This document shows positions 26,729-36,760 of a stretch of 64,000 nt of DNA, piece by piece. Location of the stretch: positions 1-64,000 of the forward strand of contig NZ_NKXO01000001.1 in the NCBI RefSeq assembly GCF_002843425.1, read 5' to 3'. The position numbers and the translations under genes were made by a program. Every line of letters begins with the position of its first letter. Position 1 is the stretch's first letter. The notes under the pieces are model-generated. The model made no database searches and was not told where the DNA came from. It worked only from the letters and a program-made list of their open reading frames with translations. This DNA comes from Raineya orbicola. GTDB lineage: Bacteria > Bacteroidota > Bacteroidia > Cytophagales > Thermonemataceae.

Positions 26729-27487
26729 ATGTTTTACATTCTCTCTAAAACGCTTTTTTATTTCCTAATGCCCCTAACGTGGATTTTAATTTGTTTGGGG
26801 CTGAGTATTTTTAGCAAATCGGCAAAAAGAAAGAAAATTTTTTTTCGTTGGGCAGTGGGTTTGCTTTTGTTTTTCACTAATCCTTTTTTTATCAACGAAG
26901 CTCTTTTAGCTTGGGAAATCCCTGCTACGGCTTGGGAGAAAGTTCAAAAGTACGAAGTGGGAATTTTACTGACGGGCATTTCTAACGCCCAAAAAGACCC
27001 CGCTGATAGGCTCTACTTGAATAAAGGTGGCGACCGCCTCACACATACGCTTATACTTTACAAGATGGGAAAAATTAAGAAAATTTTAATTTCAGGAGGA
27101 CATTTCTTCAAAAACGATATTCAGGAAGGTAGGGAGATTAAAAAAATTTTACTACTTGCAGGCGTGCCTGAAACAGATATTATTTTGGAGGAAAAATCAT
27201 TGAATACACGTGAAAATGCACTTTTTACTGCAAAGATTTTACAAGAGCAGTTTCCTAATCAAAAATATTTGCTTATTACTTCGGCTTTTCACTTGCGGAG
27301 GGCGAAAGCCTGTTTTGAAAAAGTAGGTATTCAGGTTAATGTTTTTTCTGTGGATTTTTATAGTCAGAATCGTAGTTGGTTGCCCGCGAGTTGGCTTGTG
27401 CCTAACGAAAAATCACTCTATTATTGGTATGTGCTTTTGCACGAAATTGTGGGGTACCTTGTCTACAAAATTGTAGGGTATGCCTAA
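26729..27487 (+). CDS. YdcF/ElyC-type DUF218 membrane protein
   Basis: About 252 residues. Two N-terminal membrane segments (FLMPLTWILICLGLSIF and WAVGLLLFFTNPFFI) are followed by a DUF218 domain. This holds YEVGILLTGIS, the KILISGGHF motif, an acidic EKSLNTRENALFTAK segment and LITSAFHLRRAKACF, hallmarks of the SanA/ElyC fold implicated in envelope precursor metabolism. ATG at 26729 is the best start. It is divergent from the BLUF gene. Confidence 0.88.
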   Translation: MFYILSKTLFYFLMPLTWILICLGLSIFSKSAKRKKIFFRWAVGLLLFFTNPFFINEALLAWEIPATAWEKVQKYEVGILLTGISNAQKDPADRLYLNKGGDRLTHTLILYKMGKIKKILISGGHFFKNDIQEGREIKKILLLAGVPETDIILEEKSLNTRENALFTAKILQEQFPNQKYLLITSAFHLRRAKACFEKVGIQVNVFSVDFYSQNRSWLPASWLVPNEKSLYYWYVLLHEIVGYLVYKIVGYA

Positions 27488-27517
27488 AAATCAAGTTTTT
27501 TTTTCGCAAATTTTGTT

Positions 27518-27525
27518 TATCTTTG
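27518..27525 (+). promoter_or_regulatory. -7 promoter box of a small gene
   Basis: TATCTTTG matches TAnnTTTG exactly, 16 bases before the ATG at 27541. The upstream side has only a T run instead of a clear TTTG box. Confidence 0.4.
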
Positions 27526-27540
27526 AAAAAAAATAATTGT

Positions 27541-27831
27541 ATGCTTACCACCGAACAACGCCGCAAATTAGAGCAACTCAAAAGTGAGTTTGGGCTTTCA
27601 AGCTACGAGGCACTGCATATTCTTTTGCAAATGGAGCAAAACGAGGCTTTACGCAATCTTACAGCCCTGCTAATGGTAGGAGATAACCCCATAAGAATGG
27701 CTTTTCAGCAGTTTTCCCCTCAAGATTTTTCTAAAATGGGAGAAACTATCAGCAATACAATTGCTAATATTTTCAAAAAAATTGAGGTAGTTAAAAATAA
27801 AGAAAATGTTGATAATCAGGGAAAAGAATAG
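27541..27831 (+). CDS. small hypothetical protein
   Basis: A 96-residue helical protein with no recognised domain. It begins LTTEQRRKLEQLKSEFGLSS and contains a DFSKMGETISN segment. There is no signal peptide. A consensus -7 box directly upstream supports ATG at 27541; a longer in-frame reading from 27424 is an artefact of overlap with the previous gene. Function is unknown. Confidence 0.7.
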   Translation: MLTTEQRRKLEQLKSEFGLSSYEALHILLQMEQNEALRNLTALLMVGDNPIRMAFQQFSPQDFSKMGETISNTIANIFKKIEVVKNKENVDNQGKE

Positions 27832-27848
27832 CCCCTATTTTCAAAAAA

Positions 27849-28655
27849 TTAGGCTTTTAGCAATTCTCGGATTGCTTGTAAAAAAGGATGATGTGTTTTG
27901 TAATACCGACCTTCTATTTGGCTAATCGCTTCAATGCCTGCTACATTGCTCGTAAAAATAGTTTCTGCCATTAGCAACTCTTCCTTGTGAAAAAAACTTT
28001 CTTCAACTTCTATACCATTTTCATCACAAAATTCTAAAATTACGTTTCGCATAATTCCTTTTTTGCCACCACAAAAGAGTGCAGGGGTACAAACACGTTC
28101 CTCTGTGAGCCAGAAAATATTGGAAACCAAGGCATCGGCAACATTACCGTGGCAGTCCAGTAAAATCACTTCATCAGCCTTTTGCCTATTTTTTTCTATG
28201 CCTGCAAGCACATAGGGCAAGGCACTGCAAGTTTTATAGGGCGAAATGGAGGAATTTACCAAAGGCACTTGGTCAAAAAAAATAGCTTTCTCTTTGATAA
28301 GGGGCTTTTGGATATGTGGAAAAACACGAATTAACCACGAAATTTCATTTTTTTCAGGGGCATACCAACCTGAACTATCTCGCCATACATTGATTTTGAC
28401 GCGAAAAGCATCTGTAAAATTATTTTTTTGGGCTACTTGCCAGATAGCTTTTTCCACAAAATCCATTGTAAAAAAAGCAGGCTTTTCAAGAGAAAGAGCC
28501 TGCATAGCTTCGCAAAGTCTTTGGTAGTGCTTTTCCCAAAAGAAAATTTTATTTTTCCGTACTATAATAGTTTCAAAAATGCCGTCGCCGTATTCAAAGG
28601 CACGATTAGAGGCAAAATTTTCTACAAAATTTCCATTTAATAGGGCAAAATCCAT
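27849..28655 (-). CDS. class IV aminotransferase (PabC/BCAT fold)
   Basis: A 268-residue PLP enzyme of fold type IV: aminodeoxychorismate lyase, branched-chain or D-amino-acid aminotransferase. Visible are the N-terminal FEYGDGIFETI and FFWEKHYQRL motifs, the PLP lysine in SPYKTCSALPYVLA, the DEVILLDCHGNVADA motif, the GIMRNVILE phosphate-binding helix, and AETIFTSNVAGIEAI. PabC is the best match by pattern, but substrate choice within this fold cannot be fixed by eye. It ends the rhodanese operon (2-base gap). Confidence 0.85.
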   Translation of the reverse strand: MDFALLNGNFVENFASNRAFEYGDGIFETIIVRKNKIFFWEKHYQRLCEAMQALSLEKPAFFTMDFVEKAIWQVAQKNNFTDAFRVKINVWRDSSGWYAPEKNEISWLIRVFPHIQKPLIKEKAIFFDQVPLVNSSISPYKTCSALPYVLAGIEKNRQKADEVILLDCHGNVADALVSNIFWLTEERVCTPALFCGGKKGIMRNVILEFCDENGIEVEESFFHKEELLMAETIFTSNVAGIEAISQIEGRYYKTHHPFLQAIRELLKA

Positions 28656-28657
28656 TA

Positions 28658-28960
28658 TTATCCGTATTGTTCTAAATACTTGCTGATGCCTCCAATTAGG
28701 TTTCTAACATTCTGAAAACCTTTGCCTTGCAAAAATTTTTTAGCATTTTCGCTTCTCGCACCCGAACGGCAATGCACAATAATTTCTTTATCTTTCCACG
28801 CTTCAATTTCTGCAAGGCGATGAGGAAGTTCTCCCAAAGGAATGAGCTTCCCGTTCAGGTTGGATTCTGCATATTCCCATTCTTCGCGTACATCTAAAAT
28901 AAGCAGATTTTCGTCTTGAGAAAGTCTTTGATTAAGTTCTTGAACATCTATATCTGGCAT
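28658..28960 (-). CDS. single-domain rhodanese
   Basis: A 100-residue rhodanese with the catalytic loop HCRSGARS; the Cys accepts sulfane sulfur. The N-terminal NLLILDVREEWEY and the C-terminal FQNVRNLIGGISKYLEQYG are typical of GlpE/PspE-like proteins. Start ATG at 28960, giving a 4-base gap to the DUF6263 gene. It probably acts in sulfur transfer, with an unidentified partner. Confidence 0.92.
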   Translation of the reverse strand: MPDIDVQELNQRLSQDENLLILDVREEWEYAESNLNGKLIPLGELPHRLAEIEAWKDKEIIVHCRSGARSENAKKFLQGKGFQNVRNLIGGISKYLEQYG

Positions 28961-28964
28961 AAAA

Positions 28965-29774
28965 CTACATTTTAGTCGTAACATTGATACTACTATCCAT
29001 TTTCATATCCATACCTTGCATTTGCATAGTTAGTTTTTGCTTGATATTACTTTCAAGGGCAAGACCTGTTTTGGAGTCAATTTTAGTTGTACCCGACATT
29101 TCTCCTTGTTCTTTGTTATCAATAAAAATTTTACCACTTACTTGAACTTCAACAATGTTATTATTAATTGAGCTAACTTTATAGGTACTTTTTACTTTCA
29201 TTTCTCCCAGTTGTGCATTTTTAGTAACCTGCTCACTTTCCCAAGAGTCGCCTACACCAACGGGGTTTTCGGGGTATTCTACATTGTTTTGTTGCATAGG
29301 AGACTGCTGCGAATCACCTTTGATTTCTACTATTTTTCCACGAGGACTAATAACCATAGTAAACTTTGTACCTTTGAGTTGTTTGAGCTGTTCAAGTTCA
29401 GCGGGTTGTTTGGAAGGATTTTCTGAATCAAATTCCATATCGCCCATAGGCGAGGATTGCTTTAGATAAATTTTTTCATAAGTGGCTTCGTGGCTTTGAT
29501 TACCATTAGCGGCTACATCAGTTACTATGACTTTCATACTCATATTTTGCTTTTGAGGGATTTGCATTCCCATAGTTTCTATATTCATATCCATACTAAT
29601 GGATTGTGTGTAAGAATTTCCTTTGGTCAAATTGTAACGCAAAAGGACTTTACTCACTTGTGGAGTAGTATTTTCTGATGTTTCTTTGTTTTTTTTCTTT
29701 TTCTTTTGGGCAAAACTTTCGTTGAAGTTGGCTAAAACTACAAAAACGAGCAGGAAGGCAAATAAACGTTTCAT
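28965..29774 (-). CDS. secreted DUF6263-like protein
   Basis: A 269-residue exported protein: residues 1-22 are a signal peptide ending SFAQ, followed by a Lys-rich stretch and a beta-rich domain with repeated TKGNSYTQSISMDMN-type strands. It resembles the uncharacterised DUF6263 family of Bacteroidota. No catalytic motif is apparent. It sits between the Tsp protease and rhodanese genes, with a 20-base gap to the former, so they may share an operon. Confidence 0.72.
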   Translation of the reverse strand: MKRLFAFLLVFVVLANFNESFAQKKKKKNKETSENTTPQVSKVLLRYNLTKGNSYTQSISMDMNIETMGMQIPQKQNMSMKVIVTDVAANGNQSHEATYEKIYLKQSSPMGDMEFDSENPSKQPAELEQLKQLKGTKFTMVISPRGKIVEIKGDSQQSPMQQNNVEYPENPVGVGDSWESEQVTKNAQLGEMKVKSTYKVSSINNNIVEVQVSGKIFIDNKEQGEMSGTTKIDSKTGLALESNIKQKLTMQMQGMDMKMDSSINVTTKM

Positions 29775-29794
29775 AAAATTGTATTTTTTTAGGT

Positions 29795-31993
29795 TTATGA
29801 GTTGAATTTGATTAAATCTAAAAGAACTTGAATAGCATTTTTCTTGTACAAATCTTTGATGTTTTTGTATTGTTCAACAGGTTTTATTTTGGGCTTGTTT
29901 TCAGTATTTTCTTCACTATTTTCGTTTTCTTTTTTCTCTTCGGTTTTGTTTTCTTCTTCCTCTAAATTGCTGGTTGGCTCTTCTAATTCTTTTCGCTCTT
30001 TTTCAAGTTTTTCTTTTTCAGCTTTGCGTTTGGCTTCATTGAGCGAAAGCAGGGTTTCTTTTCGTCTCTGACGAGCCTTTTCAGTGCTTGCAATGAGTTT
30101 TTTTAAGTCTTCGTCTGTTTTGAGCCTTTTCTGAAAATTATTTTGCAAAGCTACCAAAGTTTTACTTTTTACCTCATTGGTAGGTTTGAAAGAACTTGCA
30201 GGGCTGATTTCGTCCCAAGGAAGGGAGGTAGGATAAGAGGCTTCGCTCAATTCGTTTGCTTCAAAAGGGCTGGGTAAAAGAATATCAGGGGTTACGCCCT
30301 TATTCTGCACACTGCTACCCGATGCACGATAGTATTTAGAAACGGTCAGGTTTAGCTGTCCTATTCCATTGCTATTGGGGTTGGGGTTAGTTTCATTGGG
30401 CAAAAAGCGGGCTAGATCTACTACATTTTGCACAGTACCTTTACCATAAGTACTTTCTCCAACAATTACCCCTCTTTTGTAGTCTTGAATAGCTCCTGAA
30501 AAAATTTCTGAAGCCGAAGCACTGAAACGATTAGTCATCACTACCAAAGGACCTTCATATACTTGCGTAAAATCATCGGTATCGCCTACACTTATTCTGT
30601 TATTGGCATCTTTAATTTGCACTACGGCACCACCCTTAATAAACAAACTGGTTAGGTCAATGGCTTCTTTAAGTGAGCCACCGCCGTTGTAGCGTAAATC
30701 TACAATAATTCCTTCTACTTTTTCGGCTTTTAGCTCTTCCAAAAGTTTTTTGACATCATTGGTAGTGCTTTTGTAATCTTTTTTACCTTCGCGGTATTCA
30801 TCAAAATTGATATAAAAGGCAGGAATGCTAATGATACCGATACGGCGTTTCTTTTTATCTTCTTCAATTTCAATGATTTGCTTGGTAGCCGATTGCTCCT
30901 CAAAAGTGATTTTTTCACGTATCATACGCACTTCAATAGGTTTGGCGGCAGCACCATCGCGAGCAGGTAAAATTTTCAGTCTTACTACGGTACCTTTTTT
31001 ACCACGAATGAGTTGTACAGCTTCATCAACACGCCAGCCTACAATATCTACCATTTCGCCTTCGTCGCCTTGGGCTACGGCAATAATTCTATCATTTTTG
31101 AAAATCTTTTTGCTCTTAAAAGCAGGACCGCCCGGTCTTACTTCGCGTATTACAATATAATCATTTTCACTGGATAGCACCGCTCCAATGCCTTCCAAAG
31201 AGCGTTTCATTGAATTGTTGAAGTTATCGGCATTGACAGGCGAGAAATAATTCGTATGTGGGTCGTAAGCCATAGCGAGGGCGTTCATATAGGTTTGAAA
31301 AACGTCCTCTATGGTAGTTTTCAAGAGGTTTTTCTTGAAATTTTCATAACGTTTTTCTAATTTGCTTACGCTCTCTTCCACTTTTTCGCCTGATAGCTTT
31401 CCTTCTAAAATACTATTTTTAAGTAGTTTTCGCCATTCATTATCAGCATCTTGTATATTCTTGGGAAAAGGAAGTTTTTTGCGGTCGGTTTCAAAATATT
31501 CGTCTTGGTTGAAATCAAACTTTTCTTTCAAGAGTGTTTTATTACGTTCCAAACGCTCCAAAACTCGCTTCATATAACGATTGTAAATAAAATAAGCAGT
31601 GTTCAGATTGTTTTTTTCCTGACGTAACTCATCATCAAGCGTGTATTTGAACTTACTGAACTCATCAATATCACTTTGAAGCAAATACAAGCGATTTTCG
31701 TCTAAATCCTTGATGAAATTATCCCAAATCATTTCTGAAACTTTGTCATCAAGGTTCATTCGCTTGTAATGTCTATTGACAATCAGGGCTACAATAGCAG
31801 TAGCTTTTCTTTCGTAATGAGTGGTAGGTTTGAGCTGAAAGGTATCTACACTGACAAAAACTTTATTTTCTTTGGAAAGAACAAATAAATCAGCTGAGGG
31901 CATATCTTCAGCCTGCTTGTATTTTTCAATTCCCCATTGTACTGCCCAGGCTGTCAGAATGGCAACAGGTAGAGCTATCAGAAATTTACGCAT
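29795..31993 (-). CDS. prc: tail-specific (C-terminal processing) protease, S41
   Basis: A 732-residue periplasmic S41 protease. It has an N-terminal signal/anchor (IALPVAILTAWAVQW), a long helical domain, a PDZ domain near EGIGAVLSSENDYIVIREV and the catalytic Ser-Lys pair in SASASEIF and YGKGTVQN. The C-terminal 110 residues are very charged (EKERKELEEPTSN). It degrades or matures periplasmic proteins. Start ATG at 31993 is chosen for the anchor; ATGs at 32002 and 32074 are weaker. It is divergent from tilS. Confidence 0.93.
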   Translation of the reverse strand: MRKFLIALPVAILTAWAVQWGIEKYKQAEDMPSADLFVLSKENKVFVSVDTFQLKPTTHYERKATAIVALIVNRHYKRMNLDDKVSEMIWDNFIKDLDENRLYLLQSDIDEFSKFKYTLDDELRQEKNNLNTAYFIYNRYMKRVLERLERNKTLLKEKFDFNQDEYFETDRKKLPFPKNIQDADNEWRKLLKNSILEGKLSGEKVEESVSKLEKRYENFKKNLLKTTIEDVFQTYMNALAMAYDPHTNYFSPVNADNFNNSMKRSLEGIGAVLSSENDYIVIREVRPGGPAFKSKKIFKNDRIIAVAQGDEGEMVDIVGWRVDEAVQLIRGKKGTVVRLKILPARDGAAAKPIEVRMIREKITFEEQSATKQIIEIEEDKKKRRIGIISIPAFYINFDEYREGKKDYKSTTNDVKKLLEELKAEKVEGIIVDLRYNGGGSLKEAIDLTSLFIKGGAVVQIKDANNRISVGDTDDFTQVYEGPLVVMTNRFSASASEIFSGAIQDYKRGVIVGESTYGKGTVQNVVDLARFLPNETNPNPNSNGIGQLNLTVSKYYRASGSSVQNKGVTPDILLPSPFEANELSEASYPTSLPWDEISPASSFKPTNEVKSKTLVALQNNFQKRLKTDEDLKKLIASTEKARQRRKETLLSLNEAKRKAEKEKLEKERKELEEPTSNLEEEENKTEEKKENENSEENTENKPKIKPVEQYKNIKDLYKKNAIQVLLDLIKFNS

Positions 31994-32117
31994 AAGAAAC
32001 ATTTTGGAAAGAATTAAATGAAAAACGTTTTTGCAAATTATGCAAATAACGTGCAAATTAAATTTTTGTTGCAAACAAATTTTCTATGCAAATTTACGAA
32101 AAAATTTCACTTTGCCA

Positions 32118-33434
32118 ATGAATTTACTCAAAGACTTGCAGGCATATATTTTCAGGGAAAATTTATTTGGAAAGCAAGATAAAATTCTTGTGGCAGTGAG
32201 TGGTGGCGTGGATTCAGTGGTTTTACTTCACTTGTTACATCTTTTGGGCTATAAAATAGGAGTGGTACATTGCCATTTTAGCCTGCGAGCCGAAGCCGAC
32301 CAAGAAGCTGAATTTGTTAGGAATTTAGCCGAGAAACTGCAAGTGCCTTTTCATTTCCAAAAGTTTGAAACGGCTCGTTTTGCACAACAAGAAAGCATTT
32401 CTATTCAAATGGCGGCTCGCAGACTTCGTTATGAGTTTTTTGAGCAAATTCGCAAGCAAGAAAATTATGATTTTATTGCTACGGCTCATCACCTTAACGA
32501 TAATTTGGAAACTGCTATTTTTAATTTTTCCAAAGGTACGGGCATTGCGGGTTTAAGGGGGATATTACCCAAGAATGGCTTTATTGTTCGTCCTTTGCTT
32601 TTTGCAAGTAAGGCAGAAATTATTTTGTATGCTCAAAAACAGAGCTTGCAGTGGTTGGAAGATAGTTCTAATGCATCTTTTGATTACACACGAAATTTTA
32701 TTCGGCACAATGTTTTACCACTTTTAGAGCAAATCAACCCGAATATTTTGCAAAATTTTGCGGAAACTGCTCAAAGATTATTTTCTGTGGAAAAAATTTG
32801 GCAGTCTAAATTACAAGAAATTGAGCAAAAATACATTCAGGAGCAGGGAGAAATTTGTCAAATACAATTTGCAGAAGAGATTGATGTAGTGATTTTACAT
32901 CATTTTTTAGAAAAATGGGGTTTTTCGTTTCGGCAGTGCCAAGATATTTACGAAAGTAAGCAAGTTGGAGCAGAGTTTTTTTCATCAACGCATTGGCTCG
33001 TCAGAGATAGAAATGCTTGGGTCATTGTTCCTTTGGCATTTCATCAAGACGAAAGCCAAGTGTTTGAATTAGGAAAAAATTTTATTTTACAAACAAACAA
33101 CTTTGAAGTTAAAAGTGAAATTATTGAAGCTAATCAATTTCAGTTACCGCATCATTCTTTTGAGGCATATTTTGATGCAGAAAAATTACAATTTCCGTTG
33201 CGTGTGCGAGTGTGGCGAGAGGGTGATATGTTTCAGCCTTTTGGAATGAAAGGTAGAAAGAAAATCAGTGATTTTTTGGTAGATTGTAAAGTACCCAAAA
33301 ACCTGAAAAAACGTGTTTTTGTGATAGAAAGTGGTAATGAAATTATCTATGTAGCAGGCTTACGAAGCAGTGAATATGCCAAAGTAAGCCCAAAAACACA
33401 AAAAATATGCAAACTAACCTTCCGATTTATTTAA
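32118..33434 (+). CDS. tilS: tRNA(Ile)-lysidine synthase
   Basis: A 438-residue enzyme that converts C34 of tRNA(Ile) CAU to lysidine using ATP and lysine. The PP-loop is VAVSGGVDSVVLL, followed by VVHCHFSLRAEADQE and the TAHHLNDNLETAIFNF motif. The C-terminal domain carries the family ending (MFQPFGMKGRKKISDFLVDCKVP). ATG at 32118 matches the usual start. Its 3' end overlaps the convergent mltG by 8 bases. Confidence 0.95.
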   Translation: MNLLKDLQAYIFRENLFGKQDKILVAVSGGVDSVVLLHLLHLLGYKIGVVHCHFSLRAEADQEAEFVRNLAEKLQVPFHFQKFETARFAQQESISIQMAARRLRYEFFEQIRKQENYDFIATAHHLNDNLETAIFNFSKGTGIAGLRGILPKNGFIVRPLLFASKAEIILYAQKQSLQWLEDSSNASFDYTRNFIRHNVLPLLEQINPNILQNFAETAQRLFSVEKIWQSKLQEIEQKYIQEQGEICQIQFAEEIDVVILHHFLEKWGFSFRQCQDIYESKQVGAEFFSSTHWLVRDRNAWVIVPLAFHQDESQVFELGKNFILQTNNFEVKSEIIEANQFQLPHHSFEAYFDAEKLQFPLRVRVWREGDMFQPFGMKGRKKISDFLVDCKVPKNLKKRVFVIESGNEIIYVAGLRSSEYAKVSPKTQKICKLTFRFI

Positions 33435-34473
33435 TTCCTTTTTCGTTGAGGGCTTTTTGGTATAGGCGGGCATTGCGATTGTGTTCGGCAAGGGTTTGGG
33501 CAAAATTGTGATAGCCTGAAAAATCTTCTTTGGCACAAAAATAGTAATAATCGTGCTTTTCGGCATTCAGAACCGCCTCAATGGAGCTAATATCAGGGAA
33601 ATTGATAGCTCCCGGTGGTAACCCCGTGTATTTGTAGGTATTGTAAGGAGAATCAATGCTTAAATGGCTATTTAAGAGGCGTTTGATACTGAAATCTCTG
33701 TGAGCAAAAACTACCGTAGGGTCGGCTTGAAGTAAATCATTTTTTGCCAAGCGATTCAGATATACGCCTGCTATACGAGGTTTTTCATCGTTTTTAGTAG
33801 TTTCAGCTTGAACGATAGAGGCTAAAATCATTACTTGGGTGGGCGTAAGACCAAGATTTTGGGCTTTTTGCTTGCGTTCAGTGTTCCAAAATTTTTGATA
33901 TTCTTTGTACATTCTCTCCAAAAGCTCTTGGGCGGTGGTTGTCCAATAGACTTCGTAAGTGTTGGGAATGAAAATAGTGCCAATGGTATAAGTATTTAAT
34001 CCGTATTTTTGGGCAATCTCTTCACTTTGTAAAAGGCTTAAAAGTGTATCTTTGGGAATAGGCAATTGCTCGCTGATACGTTCTGCCAAATCTTCTTTGG
34101 TGCGTAAATTATTGAAAGTAAGTTTTATAGTTATCTGTTGACCGCTACGCAACTTGCGAATAACAGAGATATTGCTTTCGTTGGGTTCAATGAGGTAGGC
34201 ACCAGCTTTTACGTTTTCCTGATAATTCATTATTTTGGCTACAAAAGCAAAAGAAACGACATTATTGATAAGTTGTTCTCGTTTGAGGATTTCTATCAGT
34301 CCTTGAAAATTTGTGCCTTTGGGGATATACAAAATTTTATTTTGTTTGCTTTCTCCTATTTGCACATTCAAATTTCCGCTATAAAGAGCTTGATAAGCAT
34401 AAAAAGCAAATGATGCAAGCAAAACAGCAAGCACCACGAAGGCAATCATTAAAAATTTAGGTAGTTTTTTCAT
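33427..34473 (-). CDS. mltG: endolytic transglycosylase MltG
   Basis: A 348-residue membrane-anchored YceG/MltG protein that cuts glycan strands as they are made. It has one N-terminal membrane segment (FLMIAFVVLAVLLASFAFYAY), a LysM-like region (KGTNFQGLIEIL), and the YceG domain with the catalytic Glu in ILASIVQAE and the NTYKYTGLPPGAI motif. Start ATG at 34473. It converges with tilS. Confidence 0.95.
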   Translation of the reverse strand: MKKLPKFLMIAFVVLAVLLASFAFYAYQALYSGNLNVQIGESKQNKILYIPKGTNFQGLIEILKREQLINNVVSFAFVAKIMNYQENVKAGAYLIEPNESNISVIRKLRSGQQITIKLTFNNLRTKEDLAERISEQLPIPKDTLLSLLQSEEIAQKYGLNTYTIGTIFIPNTYEVYWTTTAQELLERMYKEYQKFWNTERKQKAQNLGLTPTQVMILASIVQAETTKNDEKPRIAGVYLNRLAKNDLLQADPTVVFAHRDFSIKRLLNSHLSIDSPYNTYKYTGLPPGAINFPDISSIEAVLNAEKHDYYYFCAKEDFSGYHNFAQTLAEHNRNARLYQKALNEKGIK

Positions 34474-34512
34474 AGTTGAGGAAGGTTCAGAGTTTTGAGA
34501 TTTTGAAAAAAG

Positions 34513-34914
34513 TTAGGCAATGTACGTTTCAATGATATTTTCTCCTGATTTCAGAATTTTAGAAACAGGGCAGGCATCGGCAATGTGTTTAAGCCGTTCT
34601 CTTTGCTCACTACTCAAAGATTTTTCAAAACGAATATGGCGAAGGAAATGAGCTTTTTTCGCACCATTTTCGCCAATTTCCTTGAAATTTATTTCTATGA
34701 TAATAGTACCTAATTTCCAATTTTTGCGTTCTGCATACATACGCAAGGTAGCCAGCGTACAAGAAGCTAAACTCGCACAAAGCAATTCGTGGGGGTTCAT
34801 ACCTTTATCTTTGCCGCCAAGATTTTCTGGCTCATCTGAAATAATGGTATGTTTGCCATTCTGAATAGTTACTACGTAGTCTTCATTTTCTAAAATAGCT
34901 TGTACTTTTTCCAT
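34513..34914 (-). CDS. OsmC-family peroxidase-like protein
   Basis: A 133-residue OsmC-fold protein. Two cysteines in LLCASLASCT and ACPVSKIL match the redox pair of organic-hydroperoxide reductases in this family; the first motif has the Glu-to-Leu context seen in OsmC rather than Ohr. A role in peroxide detoxification is likely but not certain. Single gene; start ATG at 34914. Confidence 0.88.
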   Translation of the reverse strand: MEKVQAILENEDYVVTIQNGKHTIISDEPENLGGKDKGMNPHELLCASLASCTLATLRMYAERKNWKLGTIIIEINFKEIGENGAKKAHFLRHIRFEKSLSSEQRERLKHIADACPVSKILKSGENIIETYIA

Positions 34915-34959
34915 ATTGTTTGGAGTTTTGAGTTTGGCGGGGGCTTGAAGTTTTAAGGT

Positions 34960-35736
34960 TCAAGGTTTTATGTTTGTGTCTGATTTCCTCACAGAAACGT
35001 TATTTTGACTTAAAAAGTTTTTTAGCTCACCAATCAAAATTTCACCAAAATGAAATACACTTGCCGCCAGTGCCGCATCGGCTTTGCCTTCTCGGAAAAC
35101 ATTCAAAAAATCGTTTTTACTGCCTGCTCCTCCCGAAGCAATTACAGGAATAGCAACACTTTCGGCAACTTGGGCAGTAATGGGTAAATCAAAACCTTGC
35201 TTTGTGCCATCGGCATCCATAGAGGTAAGTAGAATTTCCCCTGCACCTCGCTGAAAAACTTCTTTTGCCCAAGATAAAGTTGGTACATTAGTAGCTTTTC
35301 TGCCCCCGTGTGTATGAACGTAGTGCGTGCTTGCTATGCTTTTGGTATCAATGGCTACAACAATACATTGTGAGCCAAATTCTTGAGAAAGTTCATCTAT
35401 AAGATTAGGATTGCGAACTGCCGCCGAATTGATAGAAATTTTATCGGCACCCGCTTGTAAAAGGGCATATACATCTGATTTGCTACCAATTCCTCCTCCT
35501 ACCGTAAAGGGAATATTTAGCACAGAGGCAATTTCTTTTACTAAACTGATGAGCGTACTTCTGTTTTCAATAGTGGCATTGATGTCTAAAAAAACGAGTT
35601 CATCTGCTCCTGCTTGGGCGTACTTTTGGGCAAGTTCTACGGGATTGCCTGCGTCAATAAGATTAACAAAATTTACACCTTTTACGGTTCTGCCGTCTTT
35701 GATATCCAAACAGGGAATTATTCGTTTAGTGTGCAT
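34960..35736 (-). CDS. hisF: imidazole glycerol phosphate synthase cyclase subunit
   Basis: A 258-residue HisF TIM barrel that, with HisH ammonia, makes IGP and AICAR in histidine synthesis. Motifs include [19 protein letters not shown] (catalytic Asp), [17 protein letters not shown], the second catalytic Asp in VVAIDTK, and [12 protein letters not shown]. The rest of the his operon is absent, and hisD lies 18 kb away. Single gene; start ATG at 35736. Confidence 0.96.
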   Translation of the reverse strand: MHTKRIIPCLDIKDGRTVKGVNFVNLIDAGNPVELAQKYAQAGADELVFLDINATIENRSTLISLVKEIASVLNIPFTVGGGIGSKSDVYALLQAGADKISINSAAVRNPNLIDELSQEFGSQCIVVAIDTKSIASTHYVHTHGGRKATNVPTLSWAKEVFQRGAGEILLTSMDADGTKQGFDLPITAQVAESVAIPVIASGGAGSKNDFLNVFREGKADAALAASVFHFGEILIGELKNFLSQNNVSVRKSDTNIKP

Positions 35737-35800
35737 TTGAAAATTTTTAGCCCTGCAAAAATAGCGAAGCCAAGTGATTTTTCCAAAAATGAATATTTAC

Positions 35801-36742
35801 CTATTCAATTTTTTGAAAATCGTAAGTAGTTTTTTTGGCTTCCAGCCAACTGGCATTGAGTTCAAAGCCTAAAATGAGCAAAAATGAGAGTAAATAAATC
35901 CATAGCATAAGGGCAATGAGCGTTCCGATAGAGCCATAGAGTTTGTTATAGCTTGCAAAATTTTCTAAATAAAATGAAAAAAGGTTGGTAGTAAGTATGG
36001 CACTGATAGAAGTGAAAATAGAACCTATGGAAATAAAACGCCACCTATCGTGGCTTGCAGGAGCAATGTAATAAATCAACGAAATGACAAAGAAAAAAAC
36101 GGAAAAAGCAATGATGTATTTAGAAATTACCAAGAGCCACCATAAAAAATCATCATTCAGAAATCCCCATTTGAGAAGTGCTTTCAGGGCAAAACGACTG
36201 CCAATCAGAATGACAACAGCGAAAAGAAAAGTGAAAGAAATAATACCCGTAAGGTATAAAGCTATCAATCTTTGTTGCCAAAAGCTACGTTTTTCGGCAT
36301 ATAAAAAAGTTTTATTAAAAGATTCAATCAGTGCCGACATTCCGTTGGTGGCTGTGTAAAGTGTAAAAAGAAAGCTCACCGAAAGCAAGTCAGTACGTTT
36401 GTTAGAAAGAATATCACTAATAGTAGTTTCCACGAAATGAAAAATTTCTTTGGGAATATTGTAACGAGCAAAACTCATTACTTGTTGGTAATCCAGTGGG
36501 GTATAGGGAATGAGCGTGAGCAAGAAAAGTAAAAATGGAAATAAAGAAAGCGTAAGGCTAAAAGCCACTGAACTTGCCCGAATATGTAAATCGTTGTTAA
36601 GTAGATTTTTGAGTAAAATTTTTCCAAAAGTGTAAAAAGGCACTTGAATGGAACTGCCTATGTGCCAAGTTGAAAGCCAATTGTCCAGACGAATAAACCA
36701 TTTCTTGCTAACTACATATTTGCGAAGAAAGCTTTGAAACAT
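35801..36742 (-). CDS. YihY/BrkB family membrane protein
   Basis: A 313-residue inner-membrane protein with six hydrophobic segments. The family's signature, RASSVAFSLTLSLFPFLLFLLTLIPY, is close to the N-terminus, and FLLILGFELNASWLEAKK lies at the end, as in YihY/UPF0761. The proposed ribonuclease role of the family is not supported here. It lies 18 bases behind the SPOR gene on the same strand. Confidence 0.9.
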   Translation of the reverse strand: MFQSFLRKYVVSKKWFIRLDNWLSTWHIGSSIQVPFYTFGKILLKNLLNNDLHIRASSVAFSLTLSLFPFLLFLLTLIPYTPLDYQQVMSFARYNIPKEIFHFVETTISDILSNKRTDLLSVSFLFTLYTATNGMSALIESFNKTFLYAEKRSFWQQRLIALYLTGIISFTFLFAVVILIGSRFALKALLKWGFLNDDFLWWLLVISKYIIAFSVFFFVISLIYYIAPASHDRWRFISIGSIFTSISAILTTNLFSFYLENFASYNKLYGSIGTLIALMLWIYLLSFLLILGFELNASWLEAKKTTYDFQKIE

Positions 36743-36760
36743 TGAGCTTTTATGTTTTGT

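Noticed and set aside
27424-27540. Long N-terminal extension of the small gene at 27541
   Set aside because: It overlaps the YdcF-like gene in another frame and has cysteine-rich, random composition; the -7 box lies just before 27541.
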